DNA from: Planctomycetota bacterium
GTDB lineage: Bacteria; Planctomycetota; Planctomycetia; Pirellulales; Thermoguttaceae
Assembly: GCA_013202535.1 (NCBI GenBank)
Contig: JABMRP010000794.1
Location: 1 to 5,611, forward strand
DNA length: 5,611 nucleotides
Direction: 5' to 3'
Of this stretch, positions 1 to 4,077 are shown piece by piece. The first letter of the stretch is position 1. The number at the start of each line of letters is the position of its first letter. Both the position numbers and the translations under genes were made by a program. Below the pieces are notes generated by a model. That model saw nothing but the letters and a program-made list of their open reading frames with translations. It searched no databases and was not told the DNA's origin.

Positions 1-213
1 GATATGGATTTAGGGTCGTTTGCCAGCCTGCCGAAAAAGGGGTTGGGCTCCGAGCGGGATTGCGTCTTCCCCGGCCAGTACAGTTGTGGGCGAGGTGCCT
101 GTCCCCTTCTTCAACGGGCCCTTATAGTAAGACACAGATGCGGATGTCCCGCTCTTTCTCACGTTTTGGCAACTTTCTTGAACCCTTTTGCCACGCTGCG
201 GCGCTATAAGGGC
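1..213. other. Leader region upstream of the sigma-factor gene, no supported gene
   Basis: An open frame runs through this stretch into the sigma-factor gene, but its translation covers repeat unit A (31-120) and shows nothing resembling a protein family, so I treat it as noncoding. Bases 121-213 hold no convincing hairpin. TGAACCCTTTT at 179-189 followed by CTATAAG at 204-210 faintly resembles an ECF-type GAAC -35 element with a TATA-like -10, but it lies too close to the ATG at 214 to call a promoter. The operon promoter may be here or further upstream. Confidence 0.5.
31..120 (+). repeat. Repeat unit A: stem-loop repeat, degenerate copy
   Basis: The left arm starts at 31 (CCGAAAAAGGGG, then GGGCTCCGAG) and the right arm starts at 94 (GGTGCCTGTCCCC, then TTCTTC). 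The arms are imperfect inverted repeats of each other. The same two arms, in the same order and with nearly the same start-to-start spacing (62-63 bases), recur at 3891-3975 and, inverted, at 3990-4077. The bases between the arms are not conserved among copies. ACGGGCC follows the right arm here (114-120) and in unit B (3974-3980). This copy is more diverged: TTG replaces the expected GAC-type bases in the left arm and the T-run of the right arm is interrupted by a C. Confidence 0.8.
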
Positions 214-735
214 ATGACGATGGCAGTGGTCCGACGCCAGTCTGAGTTGGCCCAACTGGTGCGCGAGCATCAGCGTGGGGTGTGGCGCTATTTGCGCTAT
301 TTGGGCTGCGACCGGACCGAGGCCGACGATTTGACGCAGGAGACTTTCTTGGCGGTGTTTCAGTCGTCGTTTCAGCAGTGCTCAAGCCGCCAAACAGCGG
401 CCTATCTACGGACGGCGGCCCGCCACCGGCTGCTCTCGGCTCGCCGCCGACAAAGCCGCGAGCCGGCAGCCGGCCTTTTGGATCGGGCCGAAGCCGTGTG
501 GGCCGAAGTGGCCGGCGAAGACGGCTTGGACGACTACCTGGACGCCTTGAAAGACTGTCTCCAAACGGCCGTGAACTCGCGTAGCAGGGAAGCCCTTTCG
601 CTGCGTTACACCGACAACGCTTCCCGCGACCGCATCGCCGGCCAATTGGAGATGACCCCCGAGGGAGTCAAAACGCTCCTGCGCCGAGCCCGTGGTGCCT
701 TACGCGATTGCGTGGAAATGAAGATCAAATCATGA
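214..735 (+). CDS. ECF-type RNA polymerase sigma factor (sigma-70 family)
   Basis: This 173-residue protein would direct RNA polymerase to a specific set of promoters. Region 2 spans about residues 10-80 and contains the core-binding segment DDLTQETFLAVF (38-49), a hallmark of sigma-70 region 2.2, followed by the basic region ARHRLLSARRR. Region 4 spans about residues 112-168: REALSLRYTDNASRDRIA is followed by the recognition helix MTPEGVKTLLRRARGALRDC. There is no region 1 or 3, and the length is normal for an ECF factor. I chose the ATG at 214 because residues homologous to sigma factors begin just after it, while the longer frame upstream translates a repeat; the ATG at 220 is an equally plausible start, and neither has a strong Shine-Dalgarno. 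The gene ends in an ATGA overlap with the VWA gene, so the two are translationally coupled. Family assignment is firm; the ECF subgroup and regulon are unknown. Confidence 0.92.
   Translation: MTMAVVRRQSELAQLVREHQRGVWRYLRYLGCDRTEADDLTQETFLAVFQSSFQQCSSRQTAAYLRTAARHRLLSARRRQSREPAAGLLDRAEAVWAEVAGEDGLDDYLDALKDCLQTAVNSRSREALSLRYTDNASRDRIAGQLEMTPEGVKTLLRRARGALRDCVEMKIKS
732..735 (+). other. ATGA start/stop overlap coupling the sigma factor to the VWA protein
   Basis: The ATG of the membrane protein (732-734) overlaps the TGA of the sigma factor (733-735). Such overlaps usually mean that ribosomes finishing the first gene reinitiate on the second, which fixes the ratio of the two products. There is no strong Shine-Dalgarno just upstream, consistent with reliance on coupling. 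Confidence 0.85.
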
Positions 736-3137
736 GCGAAACAAACGATCCCGACAACGAGCGTCTCGAAGACCGCTTGCTCGACCAGGCACTCGGTGAA
801 GTGCTGGGCGAGGATCGTCCGCCCGATCTCTCCGCGCAAATTCTCGCCGCCCTCGCCGATCGGGGACTATCCAAACCGGAATTTCACGAGAAGGAGCCAG
901 TGATGAGCGATTCGAGACAACAAGGCGGACCTTTCGTCGCGCTGTTGGCCGTGGCCGTGTGTCTGTTGGTCGTGACCGGCGGTTTGGCGTGGTTCGTTCT
1001 CTCCAATGGGGGCGATCCGGCGCAGGTGGCATTGGAAGACAACGCCACCGGGGATGCGGCGAAGGAAATGAAGTTCAGCGCCGCTCCCAGGTCATACTCG
1101 GGGAAATCGGTGGACGAATGGACCGAGGGGCCTTATGACGATGAGGACGAAACGGCGTCGCGCCCGGGGAGGAAACCTGGCGACGGAAAGGGCAAACCGC
1201 AAGTACCTGCCGGCCCGATGGGGGAAGAGACGGAAACCGACCGTTTGATGTTCGGCGTGGGGATCAACTCCGACGCCGGCCAGATTGGCGCTTTCCAGCC
1301 GGGCGATACGTCTTATACCATTGCAAAGCCGGAATGGGAAACCAGGACCAAGAACCCGACTCCCGGCAACGTGGCGGGCGATGCTACCGGCATGCCTGGG
1401 CCGCCCGTTACGCTGCACAACGGCCAACAGCCCAGCACCGAACCGTTGGAAATGATGGTCACGCCGCGGATCGTCGTCCGCGATGACTCCGAGGCGATAG
1501 GCATGGACCTACCCGGGATTTTCTCTGCCGATCTGGATATCCCTTTCCGCCAGTCGGCCGGAGATAAGGACCTCTATTCGGGGACCGTCGATAGGCCGTT
1601 CCAAGAGTTTCCCGCGGAACCGCCGATAGTGTACCCTGACGCTGAGATCTGGGAGGAGCTTTCCCGCAACCGGGTCGAAGGCCAGGGCCCGGGGCAGTCC
1701 GGCGACCGCTATTCGCGGATCACCGAGAACCCGTTCCAGACGACCCTGGGTGAAGGGGCCGTGTCGACCTTCTCGATCGACGTCGACACGGCGTCGTACG
1801 CCAACGTGCGGCAGTTCCTCCTGCAGAATCAAGTCATGCCGCCGCCCGATGCCGTGCGGATCGAGGAGTTGGTCAACTACTTCGACTACGACTACGAAGC
1901 GCCCACCTCCACCGAAGTGCCCTTTGCCGCGCACGTCGAAGTGGCCGCGTGTCCCTGGCAGCCGAAACATCGGCTGGTCCGCGTTGCCCTGAAAGGCCGC
2001 GAAGTCGAAAAGGAGTCGCGGCCGTTGAGCAACTTGGTATTCCTGCTGGACGTCTCGGGTTCGATGAACGACGCGAACAAGCTGCCGCTGTTGAAGCAGG
2101 GGATGAAGATGCTGGCCGAGCAGTTGGGTGAAAACGACCGCGTGGCCATTGTCGTCTACGCCAGTAGCGAAGGACTGGCCCTGCCCTCGACGCCGGGGAC
2201 CGACAAGGAGACGATCCTCGACGCGTTGGACCGGCTCGCCGCGGGCGGATCGACCGCCGGTGGAGCAGGCATCCGGCTGGCCTATCAAGTGGCCAAGGAA
2301 AACTTCATCTCCGGCGGCGTCAACCGCGTAATCCTCTGCACCGACGGCGATTTCAACGTCGGCACGACCAGCACGGCCGAACTCGAACGGCTGGTCGAAG
2401 AGAAGGCCTCCGAAGGCACCTTCCTCACCTTGCTCGGATTCGGCCGGGGGAACCTCAACGACGCGATGATGGAGAACATCTCCAACAAGGGCAACGGCAA
2501 CTATCATTACATCGACAGCCTGACCGAAGCCCAAAAGGTGCTCGTCGAGGAGATGGGCGGCACGCTGGTCACCATCGCCAAGGACGTGAAGATCCAGGTC
2601 GAATTCAACCCGACGCAAGTGGCCGCTTACCGGCTGATCGGTTACGAAAACCGGATGCTGGCCGCCCGGGATTTCAACGACGATAAGAAAGACGCCGGCG
2701 AAATCGGCGCCGGCCACAAGGTGACCGCGATGTACGAGATCGTACCCCAAGGCAAGGAAGCGGCCGCGAAGGTCGACACGGGCGACGTCGACGAGTTGAA
2801 GTATCAGACGAAGATCGGGCCCAGCGATGCGGCCGACAGCGGCGAGATGCTTGAACTGAGACTCCGCTACAAGCAGCCCGACGGCGACACGAGCACGAAG
2901 ATCGAGTTCCCGGTGACCGATTCGGGCAAGCGATTCGCCCGGGCGAGCAAGGACTTCAAGTTCGCCTCGTCGGTCGCCTCGTTCGGCATGTTGCTCCGCA
3001 ACTCCCAGCACAAAGGCGACGCCACGTATGCCGCCGTGCTGGAAATCGCCACCGAAGGCAAAGGCGCCGACGTGCATGGCTACCGAGCCGAGTTCCTGCA
3101 ATTGGTCGAGCAGGCAAAGAAGCTGGCCGGCGAGTAG
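732..3137 (+). CDS. Single-pass membrane protein with vWF_A, VWA (MIDAS) and DUF3520 domains, YfbK-like
   Basis: The protein has 801 residues. Residues 1-66 form a charged, probably cytoplasmic head (LEDRLLDQALGEVLGEDRPP). One hydrophobic helix follows at about 67-90, then a low-complexity Gly/Pro/Asp/Glu-rich linker to about 330. An N-terminal vWF_A-type domain (about 332-390) begins ENPFQTTLGEGAVSTFSIDV. The VWA domain (about 432-612) has a complete metal-ion-dependent adhesion site: DVSGS at 440-444, T508 in GGSTAG and D538 in CTDGD. The C-terminal part (about 613-798) matches the DUF3520 pattern, with YRLIGYENRMLAARDF. This domain order is that of E. coli YfbK and planctomycete relatives, whose role is unsettled; VWA domains generally bind protein ligands through a bound divalent cation. 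The helix position implies N-inside, C-outside topology. Coupling to an ECF sigma gene suggests a sensor or anti-sigma role, which is inference. A second in-frame ATG at 903 (M58) has a much better ribosome binding site. Confidence 0.93.
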   Translation: MSETNDPDNERLEDRLLDQALGEVLGEDRPPDLSAQILAALADRGLSKPEFHEKEPVMSDSRQQGGPFVALLAVAVCLLVVTGGLAWFVLSNGGDPAQVALEDNATGDAAKEMKFSAAPRSYSGKSVDEWTEGPYDDEDETASRPGRKPGDGKGKPQVPAGPMGEETETDRLMFGVGINSDAGQIGAFQPGDTSYTIAKPEWETRTKNPTPGNVAGDATGMPGPPVTLHNGQQPSTEPLEMMVTPRIVVRDDSEAIGMDLPGIFSADLDIPFRQSAGDKDLYSGTVDRPFQEFPAEPPIVYPDAEIWEELSRNRVEGQGPGQSGDRYSRITENPFQTTLGEGAVSTFSIDVDTASYANVRQFLLQNQVMPPPDAVRIEELVNYFDYDYEAPTSTEVPFAAHVEVAACPWQPKHRLVRVALKGREVEKESRPLSNLVFLLDVSGSMNDANKLPLLKQGMKMLAEQLGENDRVAIVVYASSEGLALPSTPGTDKETILDALDRLAAGGSTAGGAGIRLAYQVAKENFISGGVNRVILCTDGDFNVGTTSTAELERLVEEKASEGTFLTLLGFGRGNLNDAMMENISNKGNGNYHYIDSLTEAQKVLVEEMGGTLVTIAKDVKIQVEFNPTQVAAYRLIGYENRMLAARDFNDDKKDAGEIGAGHKVTAMYEIVPQGKEAAAKVDTGDVDELKYQTKIGPSDAADSGEMLELRLRYKQPDGDTSTKIEFPVTDSGKRFARASKDFKFASSVASFGMLLRNSQHKGDATYAAVLEIATEGKGADVHGYRAEFLQLVEQAKKLAGE
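891..896 (+). promoter_or_regulatory. Strong internal Shine-Dalgarno before Met58 of the VWA gene
   Basis: AAGGAG lies six bases before an in-frame ATG at 903. Initiation there would give a 744-residue protein that keeps the transmembrane helix and all VWA domains but lacks the first 57 cytoplasmic residues. The match is better than anything before the ATG at 732. It may be a real second start, the only start, or chance; the AAGGAG also encodes Lys-Glu within an ordinary-looking charged segment. Confidence 0.4.
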
Positions 3138-3144
3138 GGTTTAA

Positions 3145-3169
3145 GTAGCAGGCACACTCCGTGTGCCGT
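3145..3169 (+). repeat. Outer left arm of the mosaic, itself a hairpin
   Basis: It contains GGCACAC / GTGTGCC (3151-3157 and 3161-3167), a 7-bp perfect stem with loop TCC. It begins eight bases after the VWA stop codon. The partner arm is 3384-3408. Confidence 0.9.
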
Positions 3170-3181
3170 CCGCCTCTTTAC

Positions 3182-3231
3182 CTCGTTCCCACGCTTCCGC
3201 GTGGGAACGCACAACTGGACGCTTCGCGTCC
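3182..3231 (+). repeat. Inner arm, left copy: two consecutive hairpins
   Basis: CGTTCCCACGC (3184-3194) pairs perfectly with GCGTGGGAACG (3199-3209) around the loop TTCC, giving an 11-bp stem. GGACGC (3217-3222) pairs with GCGTCC (3226-3231) around TTC. The reverse complement of 3268-3317 matches this arm at 42 of 50 bases, with both hairpin stems identical. This is the common REP-like repeat of the CGTTCCCACGC type. Confidence 0.93.
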
Positions 3232-3267
3232 CTTCCGCATACCAGCCCGCCCGGCGTTGTCGGTCGT

Positions 3268-3317
3268 GGACGCAAAGCGTCCGTACTTACGTTCCCACGC
3301 AGAAGCGTGGGAACGAG
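3268..3317 (-). repeat. Inner arm, right copy: inverted copy of the two hairpins
   Basis: GGACGC / GCGTCC at 3268-3273 and 3277-3282 (loop AAA) is followed by CGTTCCCACGC (3290-3300) and GCGTGGGAACG (3305-3315, loop AGAA). Differences from the left copy fall only in the loops and in the 7-base linker between the hairpins. Confidence 0.93.
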
Positions 3318-3326
3318 AATTCGAGA

Positions 3327-3355
3327 TGGTGGGCCGGCGCTGCGCTTGTCCCACC
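3327..3355 (+). repeat. GGTGGG...CCCACC hairpin motif within the mosaic
   Basis: GGTGGG (3328-3333) can pair with CCCACC (3350-3355) around a GC-rich centre containing CCGGCGCTGCGC. It has no inverted partner in this window, so it is a third component rather than an arm. I recall similar GTGGGACAAGC-type strings as frequent planctomycete repeats; that memory cannot be checked here. Confidence 0.5.
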
Positions 3356-3383
3356 GTACGACGACGGCTGCGATCCACGGGCC

Positions 3384-3408
3384 GCGGCACACGGAGTGTG
3401 TCTGCTAC
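3384..3408 (-). repeat. Outer right arm of the mosaic, carrying the stop codon of the zinc-ribbon gene
   Basis: It is the inverted copy of 3145-3169 with two differences. Its end (GTAGCAG on the minus strand) overlaps the TAG stop of the minus-strand gene at 3405-3407. Confidence 0.9.
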
Positions 3409-3881
3409 GAACCGCGACACCTCGGAATGGCCGTGCAAACCAGTAGGTAACGTGTGATTCCCGCGCCGCGCGACGCGCGCACTTCCATCGGCGAGCCACA
3501 GCGGGGACAGTAGTCGACTTCCTTCGGCCCGCGGCCCTGCTCTTCGTCTTGTTGGCAGGCGGCGCACAGTTCGGCGCCGGGCAGCACCTCCAATCGCTCG
3601 GCGGGGATCGGCCGGCCGCACCCCTGGCAGGCGGCCGGCTCGGGCCAATCGCCGCCATCGTCGACCTCCGCGACGGCCAAACCCGCACCGCCGCATTCGG
3701 GACATGTTAGCGCCGAAGCGGCGGCCAGGAACAATTCGCAAAGAATCTCCGGCTCCGGCGGCGCCCCGTCGCGAATCTTCCTCGCCCGGAGCATCCACGC
3801 GACCACCTCCGGCGGACCACACGTCTCGGACCACGAGCACGCGGGACAGGAAAGCTCGAAATAGCGAATGTCGGGAGTCAT
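3405..3881 (-). CDS. Cysteine-rich zinc-ribbon protein with DksA/TraR-like and topoisomerase-like C4 fingers
   Basis: The protein has 158 residues with four cysteine clusters. They are CPAC (12-15) with C21; CPEC (60-63); CQGC...CAAC (85-88 and 106-109), with the intervening GRPIPAERLEVLPGAELC typical of the DksA/TraR C4 finger; and CPRCGSPMEVR (125-135) with CTAIPRC (149-155), spaced like the C4 fingers at the C-terminus of DNA topoisomerase I. The DksA coiled-coil with its acidic tip is absent, so this is not a canonical DksA. No catalytic domain is visible; binding of nucleic acid or RNA polymerase is possible but unproven. I chose the ATG at 3879-3881 because the cysteine pattern begins right after it and everything upstream translates repeat unit B. 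The last codon and stop (3405-3407) abut the outer arm of the mosaic, so the extreme C-terminus may have been altered by its arrival. It is same-strand with htpG, 192 bases downstream. Confidence 0.8.
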   Translation of the reverse strand: MTPDIRYFELSCPACSWSETCGPPEVVAWMLRARKIRDGAPPEPEILCELFLAAASALTCPECGGAGLAVAEVDDGGDWPEPAACQGCGRPIPAERLEVLPGAELCAACQQDEEQGRGPKEVDYCPRCGSPMEVRASRGAGITRYLLVCTAIPRCRGS

Positions 3882-3888
3882 GCGGGGA

Positions 3889-3975
3889 GTCCGAAAAGGG
3901 GGACTGGCTCCGTCGAGAGCCTTGTTCTGAAGTGATTGGGGCGCCGGCCGACGGTGCCTGTCCCCTTTTTCGGAC
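3889..3975 (+). repeat. Repeat unit B: stem-loop repeat
   Basis: The left arm (3889-3915, GTCCGAAAAGGGGGAC then TGGCTCCGTCG) and the right arm (3949-3975, CGACGGTGCCTG then TCCCCTTTTTCGGAC) pair at 24 of 27 positions around a 33-base loop. The outer end starts four bases upstream of the coding sequence of the zinc-ribbon gene, counting from its start codon side (3881), so the repeat occupies that gene's 5' leader. It is in the same orientation as unit A. Confidence 0.9.
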
Positions 3976-3989
3976 GGGCCATTGGCGCC

Positions 3990-4077
3990 GTGAAAAAGGG
4001 GAACAGGCACCTCGCGGCAACCGTTTTCGCGAAAACTCGACCCGTCTCGCGCGTCGGAGCCAGTCCCCCTTTTTCAC
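3990..4077 (-). repeat. Repeat unit C: inverted copy of the stem-loop repeat
   Basis: Read on the minus strand, GTGAAAAAGGGGGAC then TGGCTCCG (4077-4055) is followed after about 43 bases by GGTGCCTGTTCCCC then TTTTTCAC (4011-3990). It is 14 bases from unit B in the opposite orientation, so like arms face each other: the GGCACC arms are inside, the GGCTCC arms outside. The loop contains a perfect 14-base palindrome, GTTTTCGCGAAAAC (4023-4036). The outer GTGA overlaps the htpG stop codon. Confidence 0.9.

Larger units (their letters stand above)
3145..3408. repeat. Nested inverted-repeat mosaic between convergent genes
   Basis: The outer arms are 3145-3169 (GTAGCAGGCACACTCC...) and 3384-3408, whose reverse complement matches at 23 of 25 bases. 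Inside them sits a 50-base inverted repeat (3182-3231 against 3268-3317), and a further GGTGGG...CCCACC motif (3328-3355) lies between the inner and outer right arms. The element fills the space between the VWA stop (3137) and the minus-strand stop (3405-3407). Open frames crossing it on both strands read as RSHAEAWER- or LVPTLPRGN-like strings, typical spurious translations of this repeat, and should not be called genes. In transcripts from either side the hairpins could act as terminators or 3' end protectors; there is no U-tract typical of an intrinsic terminator. Confidence 0.92.

Noticed and set aside
179..210. Possible ECF-type promoter (TGAACC ... CTATAAG)
   Set aside because: The -10-like element ends four bases before the ATG at 214, so transcription would start at or after the chosen start codon; the match is weak.
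4..213. N-terminal extension of the sigma factor to position 4
   Set aside because: It would add 70 residues read from repeat unit A, and ECF factors of this type begin directly with region 2.
1509..3101. 530-codon open frame on the minus strand, antisense to the VWA gene
   Set aside because: It mirrors the VWA gene for its whole length, has low-complexity Val/Gly/Arg/His-rich content and no domain; long antisense frames are expected opposite GC-rich coding DNA.
3145..3408. CRISPR array
   Set aside because: The repeats are inverted pairs of different families, not regularly spaced direct repeats with unique spacers.
3882..4010. Upstream extension of the zinc-ribbon protein to a start at 4010
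   Set aside because: The extra 43 residues translate repeat units B and C; the cysteine pattern begins only after the ATG at 3881.
3178..4077. 299-codon minus-strand frame and shorter frames on both strands across the repeats
   Set aside because: Their translations are the repeats themselves (RSHAEAWER- and LVPTLPRGN-like strings), and the longest also runs out of frame through the zinc-ribbon gene.
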